Positions 42,141-50,806 of a stretch of DNA of 64,000 nucleotides are shown piece after piece. A model generated the notes under the pieces. The model had not been told where the DNA came from. It ran no database searches and worked only from the letters and a program-made list of their open reading frames with translations. The DNA lies in the NCBI GenBank assembly GCA_910577835.1, contig CAJTOU010000016.1, forward strand, positions 3,790 through 67,789, written 5' to 3'. Both the position numbers and the translations under genes were made by a program. The number at the start of each line of letters is the position of its first letter. The first letter of the stretch is position 1. The stretch is from an uncultured Lachnospiraceae bacterium. Lineage in GTDB: Bacteria; Bacillota_A; Clostridia; Lachnospirales; Lachnospiraceae.

Positions 42141-42862
42141 AATTAAATATCTTATATGAAGACGGGGACATTATAGTATGCTTAAAGCCTGCGGGAATCG
42201 CTTCGCAGAATGAGCGGGGATTTTATGAGGATATGACAGGCATACTTATGAATTATCAGAAGAAAAACGGAATAGCAGCGCCATATGTCGGAGTGGTACA
42301 TAGATTGGATAAAATGGTAGGCGGTGTCATGGTTTATGCAAAACACAAGCAGGCAGCCGCAAAATTGTCACAGCAGATAACAGCAGGTCAAATGGAAAAA
42401 AAGTATTATGCAGTTATTTGCCATGGGGAATCAGCTATGAAAATAGAAACGTGCGGAATTATGACAGATTATTTGGTCAGGGATGGCAGAACCAATACTT
42501 CCAGAGTTTCAGATAAAAATGATAAAATGTCAAAACGTGCGGAATTAAGATATAATATTCTGGAAACCAAAACGATATTGTTTGGCGATGGAACACAGGA
42601 CATATTTTCGTTGGCAGATATTACACTTCTGACAGGGCGACATCACCAAATCAGAGTACAGTTTGCATCCAGAAATATGCCATTATATGGAGATATGAAA
42701 TATAATAATATGAAATATAACAAATACCATTGCGAGGAGATGAAGCAGAAGGGACCTGCCCTTTTTTCTTACAGCATCGGCTTTATACATCCTGTTACAG
42801 GAAAGGAGATGAGTTTTGAGAGTAAGCCTTCGGAGGGAATTTTTGCAGAATTTGAAAAATAA
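42137..42862 (+). CDS. RluA-family pseudouridine synthase
   Basis: 241-residue RNA pseudouridine synthase. The catalytic aspartate lies in VVHRLDKMVGGVMVYAK (HRLD; the usual TSG is replaced by VGG). LTGRHHQIRVQFA is the conserved C-terminal motif and ILYEDGDIIVCLKPAG the N-terminal one. There is no S4 domain. It targets uridines in rRNA or tRNA, but the site cannot be inferred. The GTG start overlaps the relQ stop, a pairing also seen in other Firmicutes where RelQ and an RluD-like protein are neighbours. Confidence 0.9.
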   Translation: MKLNILYEDGDIIVCLKPAGIASQNERGFYEDMTGILMNYQKKNGIAAPYVGVVHRLDKMVGGVMVYAKHKQAAAKLSQQITAGQMEKKYYAVICHGESAMKIETCGIMTDYLVRDGRTNTSRVSDKNDKMSKRAELRYNILETKTILFGDGTQDIFSLADITLLTGRHHQIRVQFASRNMPLYGDMKYNNMKYNKYHCEEMKQKGPALFSYSIGFIHPVTGKEMSFESKPSEGIFAEFEK

Positions 42863-42978
42863 AGTAATTTCAAAAAATTTGCAGAGAAATTTTCTGTGAA
42901 GTAAAATAAAAAATATTAAATTCGTCAATACTTATAGTGAGTAGCAGGCAAATATGAATTTGTGAAAGCGGAGTTGAA

Positions 42979-44031
42979 ATGGAATTTAAAATAAGTGACG
43001 AAAAGAAAGAAAAAATAAAAATATTGGTGATTCCAGCAGGATGTATGCTGGTATTCTATCTGTTTTTTAGATATATTTTTCCATTAATATGGCCATTAGC
43101 GGCAGCCGCCGCTCTGGCCATTCTGTTATATCCCGTTGTGAGATTTCTTCACAAGAAATTCAGAATAAATAAAATCATTGGTACAATTTTTATACTTCTT
43201 TTACTAACGGTTCTTCTTGGAATCGTTTCAGCTATTATAGTGGAAAAATTAATTACACAGCTTACCCTTTTTGTGGATAATTTCAGCTATTATCAGGATT
43301 CAGCCAATCATATAGTTGAGGATGTCTGTCAGTATGTGGAGCATATGTTTGGTATGGAAGATGGATGTGTTCTTGATTTTATCAATGTTGAAATCAATGA
43401 GTTTATTACAGAAATGAAAAATAAGGTGATGCATTTTCTTATTGGAACCTCTATTCCGGCTGTACGCAGTGTAATTGATGTAATAATTGCGGCAGCGTTT
43501 GTTGTTGTAGTATTTTTTCTGATTATGAAAGATATGGAAAAAATAAAAAGAAGTGTGAAAAATTCTACTTTTGGTACAGAGCTTACCTTTTTTTATCGAA
43601 GGTCCATGGTAGTATTTAAGGCTTATATAAAGGCTCAGTTTATTATTATGATAATTGTGGCGGCAATAAGTGTGCTTGGGCTTACGTTTTCTGGTAACAA
43701 GTATGCGTGGCTGATTGGAGTGAGTGTGGGAGTTTTGGATGCACTGCCGCTTTTTGGAGCGGGGGTGATATTGGTGCCGATTACGCTGCTGGCGTTGATT
43801 AACGGGAATTTAATTCGGGCGGCGATTGTATTTACTACGTTTATTGCATGTTATTTTGTAAGGGAGTTTCTGGAGCCTAAGTTGATGGGGGATAAGATGG
43901 GAGTAAATCCTATTATGACGCTGGTGGGAATTTATGTAGGATATAAGCTGTTTGGGTTTTGGGGAATGTTTGCGGGGGCACTGACGGTGATATTTTTGAT
44001 GGATGTGGTGAAAATGGTGAAGGGGAAATAA
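42979..44031 (+). CDS. AI-2E family (PerM/YtvI-like) transporter
   Basis: 350-residue integral membrane protein with about eight helices and an amphipathic external segment in the middle (about residues 100-165). VGVLDALPLFGAGVILVPI and the C-terminal GDKMGVNPIMTLVGIYVGYK are typical of the AI-2E family. In sporulating Firmicutes the YtvI branch is linked to sporulation, others to sodium-proton exchange or signal export; I cannot choose. ATG 42979 follows GCGGAG. It is followed by the two large hairpin elements. Confidence 0.85.
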   Translation: MEFKISDEKKEKIKILVIPAGCMLVFYLFFRYIFPLIWPLAAAAALAILLYPVVRFLHKKFRINKIIGTIFILLLLTVLLGIVSAIIVEKLITQLTLFVDNFSYYQDSANHIVEDVCQYVEHMFGMEDGCVLDFINVEINEFITEMKNKVMHFLIGTSIPAVRSVIDVIIAAAFVVVVFFLIMKDMEKIKRSVKNSTFGTELTFFYRRSMVVFKAYIKAQFIIMIIVAAISVLGLTFSGNKYAWLIGVSVGVLDALPLFGAGVILVPITLLALINGNLIRAAIVFTTFIACYFVREFLEPKLMGDKMGVNPIMTLVGIYVGYKLFGFWGMFAGALTVIFLMDVVKMVKGK

Positions 44032-44059
44032 AGTGGGAGGAAGGTTGAATTTGAGGGAC

Positions 44060-44296
44060 GCAGTGGGGAGTTTCAGAGGTGCTGCGATTCCCGCTGCGCA
44101 GTTTAGAAGCTCTAATCGTCTGGGATTTTGCTAAAAGCATCTGTGTCAGAGGCCAACTCGCCTTGAGATTCTTCACAGATTGAAGTTTTTTGAGGCTCAA
44201 ACAGTGCCTCTGCCCAGATAACGCAGAATCTCAGACGATAAGAGCTTCTACAACTGCTTTGCAGGGAACCGCAGCACCTCTGAAACTCCCCATTGC
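44060..44296 (+). repeat. Large hairpin element, copy 1 (structured RNA or mobile repeat)
   Basis: About 237 bases folding on itself. Left arm 44060-44127 begins GCAGTGGGGAGTTTCAGAGG and pairs with 44229-44296 ending CACTGC-like CCATTGC. A short inner helix CAGAGGC/GCCTCTG closes a 51-base apical region that starts AACTCGCCTTGA (44155-44166) and ends GGCTCAAACAGT (44194-44205). An internal loop has GCTAAAAGCAT opposite AGATAACGC. Copy 2 at 44459-44690, read on the minus strand, keeps these loop motifs and the 51-base apical length, while its arms differ and remain self-complementary. It encodes no plausible protein. Confidence 0.8.
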
Positions 44297-44458
44297 TGAT
44301 TTCAAATAGATATACAAATAATTCTGATTTGAAGTGTAATTTCAAGTACAAAGATAAATAACCATAAAATTAATCTTGCTGTAAACGAACCCTGATTCAA
44401 AGTACACAAAACAACTTCAAAAAACATGGAAAACAATGTTAATTTGAAGCACAGCAAA

Positions 44459-44690
44459 GAAATGAAAAGGAGAAGGAGCGGGTTCCCTATGAAATGACCT
44501 TTGGAGATTCTTGGCTTTTGGGATTTCGCGTTATTTCTGTCAAGGGGATTGTCTGAGCCGCTGCAAATATCAGTTAATGAAATCTTTCAAGGCGAGTTAT
44601 CCCCTTGGCAGAAATGTTTTTAGCGCAATTCCGAAAGCCTAGAATTTCAAGGTCATGTAATGGGAACCAAGCCCTTCTCCTTTTCATTTC
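44459..44690 (-). repeat. Large hairpin element, copy 2 (inverted relative to copy 1)
   Basis: About 232 bases. The terminal arms GAAATGAAAAGGAGAAGG (44459-44476) and CCTTCTCCTTTTCATTTC (44673-44690) are perfectly complementary over 18 bp, and pairing continues imperfectly for some 70 more. On the minus strand the internal loop reads GCTAAAAACAT opposite AAATAACGC. The apical 51 bases begin AACTCGCCTTGA and end GGCTCAGACAAT, as in copy 1. GGTTCCC/GGGAACC is one of the few arm segments shared by both copies. The 150 bases between the copies are AT-rich and hold short TTGAAG/CTTCAA repeats. Confidence 0.8.
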
Positions 44691-44763
44691 CCCGTGTCCT
44701 TCATATAATCCCTCTCCCCTTCATGTTTTTATAAAAACTTAACTATGCATAAGTTTCATAATA

Positions 44764-44772
44764 TGCTATACT
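44764..44772 (+). promoter_or_regulatory. Extended -10 promoter of the histidine kinase operon
   Basis: TGC followed by TATACT (44767-44772), an extended -10 element, 46 bases before the kinase ATG. The -35 region (TATGCA at 44744-44749) is weak, which suggests dependence on an activator, possibly the response regulator itself. Confidence 0.5.
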
Positions 44773-44817
44773 AAAACTAATCATTACAGACATTTTTTAA
44801 ATAATAACGGTGAAAAT

Positions 44818-46299
44818 ATGAAATATAGTACAAGATTAAAGGCATCTTTTATCATCATCATACTTTTCCCCATTCTTCTTATCATTATGAGCCACAGTAT
44901 GTTTGGAAAATCTCAGATAGAAGCGATAGAAAGAAATTACGGGATTAATATGAACGGCTATAAAAACTGGTTTGATACTACCATGGTAATGGATAAAATT
45001 TCAAAAGAGAAAGAAAAAACAATTCAGCAGGCTATTTCAGACGGAAAATTTGATAACGATTATATTTCCTATGCAGAAAAGTTAAATTCAGAGCTTGAAA
45101 AGGTATTTTCCTATCTGGTGGTATACGATAATGAAAAATTTACCTATATTGGAATTCCTAATGAAATTTCCTCAGAAATATTGATTGAGCTGCCGGCAAT
45201 TTCAGGAAAAAATGAATTGTGGGGAAAGGCTTTTCTGCTTGGAGAAACAGAGAAATTTCTTGTTTATCCAAATTATCTGGAGCACAGAGACGGGACTCAT
45301 GGGATTATTTATCTGCTGGCAGAAACAAATCGTATGCTGCCGGAGGTAAAAGGGTATCTTATGGAATTTCGATTTATAAGTATTATCATTATTGTGCTTA
45401 TGCTGATTTGTCTTGCGATTTGGGCAAATAAATGTTTTTTTCGGCCAATGCGCAAATTGAAACGGGCAACACAGCGTATCTCTGAAGGAAGTCTGGATTG
45501 CAGAGTAGAAGAGGAATATGAGGGAGAATTTGACGGGCTTTGCAGAGATTTTGAAAGCATGAGGATTCATTTAAAAGATGCCATTGATGATAAGATGAAG
45601 TATGAAAATGAGACAAAGGAGCTGATTAGCAATATTTCCCATGATTTAAAGACACCTCTGACAGCGATTAAGGGTTATGTGGAAGGGATTATGGATGGTG
45701 TGGCAGATACGCCGGAGAAGATGAACCGGTATATCAGAACAATTTATAATAAGGCAAATGATATGGAGAAGCTGATTGGAGAGCTTACGCTGTATTCTAA
45801 AATCGATGCAAATGATATTCCCTATCATTTTATTAAAATTAATGTAAAAGAGTATTTTGATGATTGTGTGGAGGATGTACGGACAGAGCTGGAAAGTCAG
45901 AATTTTGTGTTATCTTATTTTAATTATATAAAGCCGGAGGTCTGTATGATGGCGGACCCTGAACAGCTTCACAGAGTTATTAACAATATTATCAGCAATT
46001 CTTTAAAATATAATAATAAAGAGAAGGGTGTAATTAATATTCGTGTGCGGGAGGAAAAAGAATATATTCATGTTGAGATAGAGGATAATGGAAAAGGTGT
46101 AACGCCAAAGGAGGCGGAGCATATTTTTGAACGGTTTTACAGAACGGATTCTTCGAGAAATTCACATACAGGCGGGAGTGGAATCGGGCTGTCGATTGTA
46201 AAGAAGATTGTGGAAGACCACGGAGGAGCGATATGGGCAGCGGGAAATAAGAATGTGGGATTGACCATGCATATGATGTTGAAAAAAGAAAATAAATAA
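44818..46299 (+). CDS. Membrane sensor histidine kinase
   Basis: 493 residues: TM1 about 9-30, an extracytoplasmic sensor of about 31-183, TM2 about 184-205, HAMP about 206-260, HisKA with phosphoacceptor H275 in SNISHDLKTPLTAIKG, and HATPase_c with N box HRVINNIISNSLKYN, G1 IEDNGKGV, F box ERFYR and G2 GGSGIGLSI. The sensor domain is unclassified. The response regulator gene follows after 18 bases and must be its partner. VanS-type envelope sensors are similar in layout, but no stimulus can be inferred. Confidence 0.92.
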   Translation: MKYSTRLKASFIIIILFPILLIIMSHSMFGKSQIEAIERNYGINMNGYKNWFDTTMVMDKISKEKEKTIQQAISDGKFDNDYISYAEKLNSELEKVFSYLVVYDNEKFTYIGIPNEISSEILIELPAISGKNELWGKAFLLGETEKFLVYPNYLEHRDGTHGIIYLLAETNRMLPEVKGYLMEFRFISIIIIVLMLICLAIWANKCFFRPMRKLKRATQRISEGSLDCRVEEEYEGEFDGLCRDFESMRIHLKDAIDDKMKYENETKELISNISHDLKTPLTAIKGYVEGIMDGVADTPEKMNRYIRTIYNKANDMEKLIGELTLYSKIDANDIPYHFIKINVKEYFDDCVEDVRTELESQNFVLSYFNYIKPEVCMMADPEQLHRVINNIISNSLKYNNKEKGVINIRVREEKEYIHVEIEDNGKGVTPKEAEHIFERFYRTDSSRNSHTGGSGIGLSIVKKIVEDHGGAIWAAGNKNVGLTMHMMLKKENK

Positions 46300-46317
46300 A
46301 ATCAGATGGAGGATAAA

Positions 46318-47016
46318 ATGGATAACAAAAAGAAGATATTAATTGTGGAAGATGAGGAGAGTATTGCGGAGCTGGAAAAGGATTATCTGGAAATAAATGG
46401 GTTTGAAGTGGTGATAGAAACAGAAGGAACTTCTGCACTGAAAAGAACAGATGAAGAAGAGTTTGATATGTTTATTCTGGACCTTATGCTTCCCGGAATA
46501 GACGGGTTTGAGATATGTAAGAATATCAGAGAAAAGAGTGATAAACCGGTGCTTATGGTGTCGGCGAAAAAAGATGATATTGATAAAATAAGAGGACTAG
46601 GGCTCGGTGCAGATGATTATGTGACAAAGCCGTTTAGTCCGAGCGAGCTGGTGGCACGTGTAAATGCACATATGGCAAGGTATGAAAGGCTGATAGGAAG
46701 AAAAGAAGAACTGAATGATATTATAGAAATACGTGGAGTTAAAATTGACAAAACGGCAAGACGTGTGTATGTGAATGATGAGGAAAAGATGCTGACAACA
46801 AAGGAGTTTGATTTGCTTACCTTTTTGGCAGCTCATCCAAATCATGTGTATACAAAAGAGGAGCTGTTTAAAGAAATCTGGGATATGGAGTCTATTGGCG
46901 ATATTGCTACTGTGACTGTGCATATTAAAAAGATACGGGAAAAGATAGAGGTTGATACATCAAAGCCACAATATATTGAAACTATATGGGGAGTAGGATA
47001 TCGTTTTAAGATTTGA
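46318..47016 (+). CDS. OmpR/PhoB-family response regulator
   Basis: 232 residues. The receiver domain has the acidic pocket VEDEES, phosphoacceptor D55 in FILDLMLPGIDG, and the switch lysine in DDYVTKPFSPSELVARV. The C-terminal winged-helix DNA-binding domain (about 130-230) ends with VTVHIKKIREKIE and TIWGVGYRFKI. ATG 46318 is chosen because GGAGG lies 5 bases upstream; an in-frame ATG at 46306 overlaps that site. It is cotranscribed with the histidine kinase and possibly with the flavin reductase 36 bases downstream. Confidence 0.92.
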   Translation: MDNKKKILIVEDEESIAELEKDYLEINGFEVVIETEGTSALKRTDEEEFDMFILDLMLPGIDGFEICKNIREKSDKPVLMVSAKKDDIDKIRGLGLGADDYVTKPFSPSELVARVNAHMARYERLIGRKEELNDIIEIRGVKIDKTARRVYVNDEEKMLTTKEFDLLTFLAAHPNHVYTKEELFKEIWDMESIGDIATVTVHIKKIREKIEVDTSKPQYIETIWGVGYRFKI

Positions 47017-47052
47017 AAATGTATTGTGTTGTACACAGTCAGGAGGAAAAAA

Positions 47053-47658
47053 ATGGGGAAACAATACTGGAAACCTGGGAATATGCTGTATCCTCTGCCG
47101 GCAGTGATGGTGAGTTGTCAGAGGTCAGAAGAAAAACCAAATATCATTACCGTAGCATGGAGCGGCACCATCAATACCAATCTGCCCATGCTTTATATAT
47201 CTGTGCGCAAATCCAGATATTCTTATGATATTATAAAGGAAACCAAAGAATTTGTGGTGAATCTTGTTACAAAGGAGCTGGTATTTGCAGCAGATTATTG
47301 CGGGGTACGCTCTGGCAGAGATGTGGATAAATTTAGTCAGATGAAACTTACACCTCTGCCATCTCAGACTATAAAAGCACCGGGAATTTTGCAGAGTCCG
47401 GTAAATATCGAGTGTAAAGTGAAGGAAATTTTGGCTCTTGGAAGTCATGATATGTTTCTTTCAGAAGTAACCAGTGTTACTGTGGATGATAAATATATGG
47501 ATAAAAATGGAAAGTTTCATCTAAATAATTCCGGACTTGCTGTATATTCTCATGGGGAATATTTTGAACTTGGAGAAAGGCTTGGAAAGTTTGGCTATTC
47601 GGTGCAAAAGCCGGTAACAAAGAAAAGAAGGCATAAAGGAGATGTTTATGAAAATTGA
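47053..47658 (+). CDS. Flavin reductase-like domain protein
   Basis: 201-residue FMN-binding split-barrel protein of the flavin reductase-like group. WKPGNMLYPLPAVMVSCQ, ITVAWSGTINTNLPMLYISV, TKEFVVNLVTKEL and the ending of the barrel match this family, which is common in anaerobes and may bind FMN and reduce flavins or act in oxygen or sulfur metabolism. ATG 47053 follows AGGAGG. It overlaps the OLD-family gene by 11 bases and follows the response regulator by 36 bases, so it is probably part of that operon. Confidence 0.85.
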   Translation: MGKQYWKPGNMLYPLPAVMVSCQRSEEKPNIITVAWSGTINTNLPMLYISVRKSRYSYDIIKETKEFVVNLVTKELVFAADYCGVRSGRDVDKFSQMKLTPLPSQTIKAPGILQSPVNIECKVKEILALGSHDMFLSEVTSVTVDDKYMDKNGKFHLNNSGLAVYSHGEYFELGERLGKFGYSVQKPVTKKRRHKGDVYEN

Positions 47659-49429
47659 TTCTTTATACATAGAAAATTTTAAATCCATTCAAAGTGTAAA
47701 TATTCAGGAAATTGACAATGCTTTTATTTTAGTTGGCAAAAATAATACTGGTAAAAGCTCTGTAATCGATGCCATCAGAGCGGTGTTTGGAGAATATACC
47801 ATTCGCAAAGAGCATTTTATGGATTCCATGAAAAGTGTGATTATTAAAATCACCCTGTCACAGCCTCTTGTAAAATCCGAGGGTAAAACAGAGACAGAAC
47901 ATGTTATGCTTCGAAGTGTTATATATAAGGTAACACCGGATGGAAAAAAATTCTATATAGATGAGGATGGCATTAGTGAGGAAATGCCGGAATATCTGCC
48001 AAGACTTTATTATATTGACCATCGAAGGAATCTGAAGGAATTTCAGGAGGCTCTTTTAAATCTTCAGGGAGATGAGTCAGTAGCGTTTTTAACGGAAAAG
48101 AAATGTTACTATGAAGAGAGGAGCTGTGACCAGTGCTTTCGATGTATTGCGGAAATTGAAAAAAAGTCGGGAGAAGAGATGAATGTATTTGAGATGGCTA
48201 GGCTTATGGAATATCGTCTTTATAAAATGAATCTGGACAGATTTTCAGACAATGTAAATAAATATTTAAAGAAAAACGGAATGATGTCGCATAAAGTGAA
48301 ATATGAGATTGATTTTGATACAGACAGTCTGCTGAATTTTGATACAATTGTTTATCAGGAGGACCGTGGAATACGGGGAAATCTGTCTACACTTGGAGCA
48401 GGCAGCAAAAGCATTTATCTGCTGTCGCTTCTGGAGGCCTATACGGAGGAAAACAGCAAAGACCCGGGGATTATTATGATAGAGGACCCGGAAATGTTTC
48501 TGCATCCACAGTTGCAAAAAACAGCGAGTGAAATTCTGTATCGTTTTTCAAAGAAAAATCAGATGATATTTTCTACTTATTCTCCAAATATGATTTTTAA
48601 TTTTTCCTCCAAACAGATTAAACAGGTGGTAATAGATGAAGAACTGCATACCTGTGTACAGGAAAATGTAGATATTGATATTATTCTGGATGACCTTGGA
48701 TATTCGGCAAATGACCTTATGAATGTGAGCTTTGTATTTATTGTGGAGGGGAAGCAGGATAGAAACAGACTTCCGCTGCTTTTGGAAAAGTATTATTCGG
48801 AAATCAGAGATGATGAAGGGAATTTAAAGCGGATTACGATTGTGACTACGAATAGCTGTACAAATATAAAGACCTATGCAAATTTAAAGTATATTAATAA
48901 ATTGTATTTAAAGGACCAGTTTTTGATGATACGCGACAGTGACGGGAAGAATCCGAAACACTTGACAAAGCAGCTATGCAGTTATTATCGGGAAAGGTCA
49001 AAGGAGGAAGGAACGGATTTACCAAATGTCACACCGAAAAATATATTGATATTAAAGTATTATTCATTTGAAAATTATTTTCTGGACCCGTCGACTATGG
49101 TAAAGATAGGGGTACTTAAGTCGGAGGAACAATTTTATGATATTTTGTATAAAAAATATAAGGAATATCTTTATCGTCTGCCTTCAATGAAAAGACTGAT
49201 TCGTACGAAAAATGTAAGAATAAATAATAAGGAGGATGTGAAAAAAAATATAGAATGGATTAAAATTTATGTCCGTGGTCATAATCTTTATGATATTTTT
49301 TATGGAAAATACAGAAGTGAGGAGGAAAAAATACTGAAAAAGTATGTGGAAGAAGCGCCGAAGGAAGTGTTTGCAGATATTTTGGAGGCGATTGATTCGT
49401 TTGTGTATTTTGAGAATCGGAAGAAATGA
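47648..49429 (+). CDS. OLD-family ATPase with TOPRIM domain and Cys cluster
   Basis: 593 residues. An ABC-type ATPase comes first: Walker A GKNNTGKSS (30-38), signature-like LSTLGAGSKSIYLLSLLEA, and Walker B IIMIEDPEMFLHPQLQ (about 275-290). A TOPRIM-like domain follows, with FIVEGKQDR (about 364-372) and MIRDSDGK (about 428-435). This is the OLD nuclease layout (P2 Old, GajA). An unusual four-cysteine cluster, C153, C160, C163 and C166, sits between Walker A and the signature and may bind zinc or an Fe-S cluster. No GajB-like helicase gene adjoins. The second ATG (47648) fits the AAAGGAG site best. A phage-defence or DNA-repair role is possible but not shown. Confidence 0.82.
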   Translation: MKIDSLYIENFKSIQSVNIQEIDNAFILVGKNNTGKSSVIDAIRAVFGEYTIRKEHFMDSMKSVIIKITLSQPLVKSEGKTETEHVMLRSVIYKVTPDGKKFYIDEDGISEEMPEYLPRLYYIDHRRNLKEFQEALLNLQGDESVAFLTEKKCYYEERSCDQCFRCIAEIEKKSGEEMNVFEMARLMEYRLYKMNLDRFSDNVNKYLKKNGMMSHKVKYEIDFDTDSLLNFDTIVYQEDRGIRGNLSTLGAGSKSIYLLSLLEAYTEENSKDPGIIMIEDPEMFLHPQLQKTASEILYRFSKKNQMIFSTYSPNMIFNFSSKQIKQVVIDEELHTCVQENVDIDIILDDLGYSANDLMNVSFVFIVEGKQDRNRLPLLLEKYYSEIRDDEGNLKRITIVTTNSCTNIKTYANLKYINKLYLKDQFLMIRDSDGKNPKHLTKQLCSYYRERSKEEGTDLPNVTPKNILILKYYSFENYFLDPSTMVKIGVLKSEEQFYDILYKKYKEYLYRLPSMKRLIRTKNVRINNKEDVKKNIEWIKIYVRGHNLYDIFYGKYRSEEEKILKKYVEEAPKEVFADILEAIDSFVYFENRKK

Positions 49430-49473
49430 CCATAAATAAAGTAAGATTTTTCATGATAATAAAAATAAAAAAA

Positions 49474-49510
49474 TAGCAGCAGTATGGCAGAGCATGTCAT
49501 ATTGCTGCTA
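49474..49510. terminator. Terminator hairpin between convergent genes
   Basis: TAGCAGCAGTATGGCA at 49474-49489 pairs with TGTCATATTGCTGCTA ending at 49510, allowing G-U pairs. A-rich sequence precedes it (a T-tract for the minus strand), and TCTTT follows on the plus side. It serves the OLD-family gene (plus) and the DHH gene (minus). Confidence 0.75.
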
Positions 49511-49580
49511 TCTTTCCGGTTTTGAATATTTGTTTTAAACAATACTTTTAACAGAAATTTAATTTTTATTGACAATAAAC

Positions 49581-50501
49581 TCAAGAATTCGCCATCTCGC
49601 AAAGTTCAGCGAGCATTTTCGGCAATTCTGTCTCCATATTTTCATCTGTAAACTGGCAGGTGCCGACTGCTTTATGTCCACCACCGTTGTACTTGAGCAT
49701 TAGGCTGCCAACATTTATATCACAGGTTCTGTTTAAAATGCTGTAACCGACTGCTGCCGAGCAGCCAAGTCCTCCACGACCGCTGACAATCCATGCAGAA
49801 ATATTCTGCTCTGGGTACATGCTGTAAATCATAAAGCGGTTTCCAGTATAGATAGGATTTACATTTCTAAGGTCTGTAATAATTACATTTCCCTCTGTTC
49901 TGGTATATTTTGTCACCATTTCCTTAAACTTTTCCGTCTGCTCATTATATACCTCAATTCTTTCCTGAACATCAGGCAGGGCAAGAATCTCTGCAGTAGT
50001 CATAGTACGGCAGGCATCAATTAATTTTTCCATAAGCTGATAGTTTGAAATTGTAAATTCTCTCCATCTTCCCAGTCCGGTTCTTGGGTCCATAAGAAAT
50101 CCTACCAGAATCCAACCCCGAGGGTTCATTACCTCGTCAATTGTAAGATTGCCGGAATCAACTTTGTCAACCGCTTCCATCATATCGTCAAACTGAGGAA
50201 ATCTTTCCCTGCCGCCGTAATACTCATAAATAATTCTAGCACAGGACGGGGTGATGCGGCTTTCGCCCTTGTATTTCCCTTTTAATTCATTTCTCTCATG
50301 CTCGCTTGAGTGATGGTCAAACCACAGACCACAGCCTTCCACAAACGGTACATTTGCCAGACAGTCATTTTCATTGATTTCTACAAGTCCGTCCTGCAAA
50401 TCCTTTGGATGTGCGAATTTCCAGCAGTCAATGATACCAGCTTCTTTCAGCAAAGCGCCGCATGCTAATCCGTCAAAATCAGAACGTGTCACTAATCTCA
50501 T
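49581..50501 (-). CDS. DHH-family phosphoesterase
   Basis: About 306 residues. The N-terminal DHH domain has VTRSDFDGLACGALL and GLWFDHHSSEHERNEL (metal-binding DHH), and the C-terminal DHHA1 domain has the substrate-binding KYNGGGHKAVGTCQF. These proteins are manganese phosphoesterases acting on nanoRNA, pAp or c-di-AMP breakdown products; this one is often labelled exopolyphosphatase-like, without proof. SGRGGLGCSAAVGYSIL is a conserved block. The start at 50501 is set by GGGAG 7 bases upstream; a GTG at 50519 in frame lacks a site. Confidence 0.85.
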   Translation of the reverse strand: MRLVTRSDFDGLACGALLKEAGIIDCWKFAHPKDLQDGLVEINENDCLANVPFVEGCGLWFDHHSSEHERNELKGKYKGESRITPSCARIIYEYYGGRERFPQFDDMMEAVDKVDSGNLTIDEVMNPRGWILVGFLMDPRTGLGRWREFTISNYQLMEKLIDACRTMTTAEILALPDVQERIEVYNEQTEKFKEMVTKYTRTEGNVIITDLRNVNPIYTGNRFMIYSMYPEQNISAWIVSGRGGLGCSAAVGYSILNRTCDINVGSLMLKYNGGGHKAVGTCQFTDENMETELPKMLAELCEMANS

Positions 50502-50806
50502 TTGTCTTCTCCCTTTCACGTAATATTAATTAATATAAAATAAGAATTTATCCACATTATACTACGAAACTGAAAATGTGTCCAGTAAAAATAAAAAATA
50601 GAGAGAGCAACTCCAGTGGTAAATACAGAGTGATTGCAAATAAATAAACTGCGACAAAATGCTATTTAAATAAAATTTTTCCTCTAATATAGTGAAAAGT
50701 TTAAAAATCGAATAAGTGTCAAATACAAATAATCATTCATGATAATTAAAAAAGTTTCTCCATATACTAAGATTAACTCAGAAAAATAAAGAAGGAGTTT
50801 TCATAA
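50502..50806. other. Gene-free divergent promoter region
   Basis: AT-rich region between the divergent DHH gene and the XRE regulator gene. ATCATTCATGAT at 50732-50743 is a perfect dyad (ATCAT-TC-ATGAT), about 65 bases before the regulator start, and a plausible operator for it. No clear -35/-10 pair could be fixed with confidence. Confidence 0.4.

Noticed and set aside
44060..44690. Ordinary intrinsic terminators or an insertion sequence
   Set aside because: The stems are far longer than terminators and lack T-tracts, and no transposase-coding sequence lies between or within the elements.
47648..49429. Complete Gabija-type defence system
   Set aside because: Only an OLD/GajA-like protein is present; the neighbouring genes are a flavin reductase and a DHH phosphoesterase, with no UvrD-like GajB.
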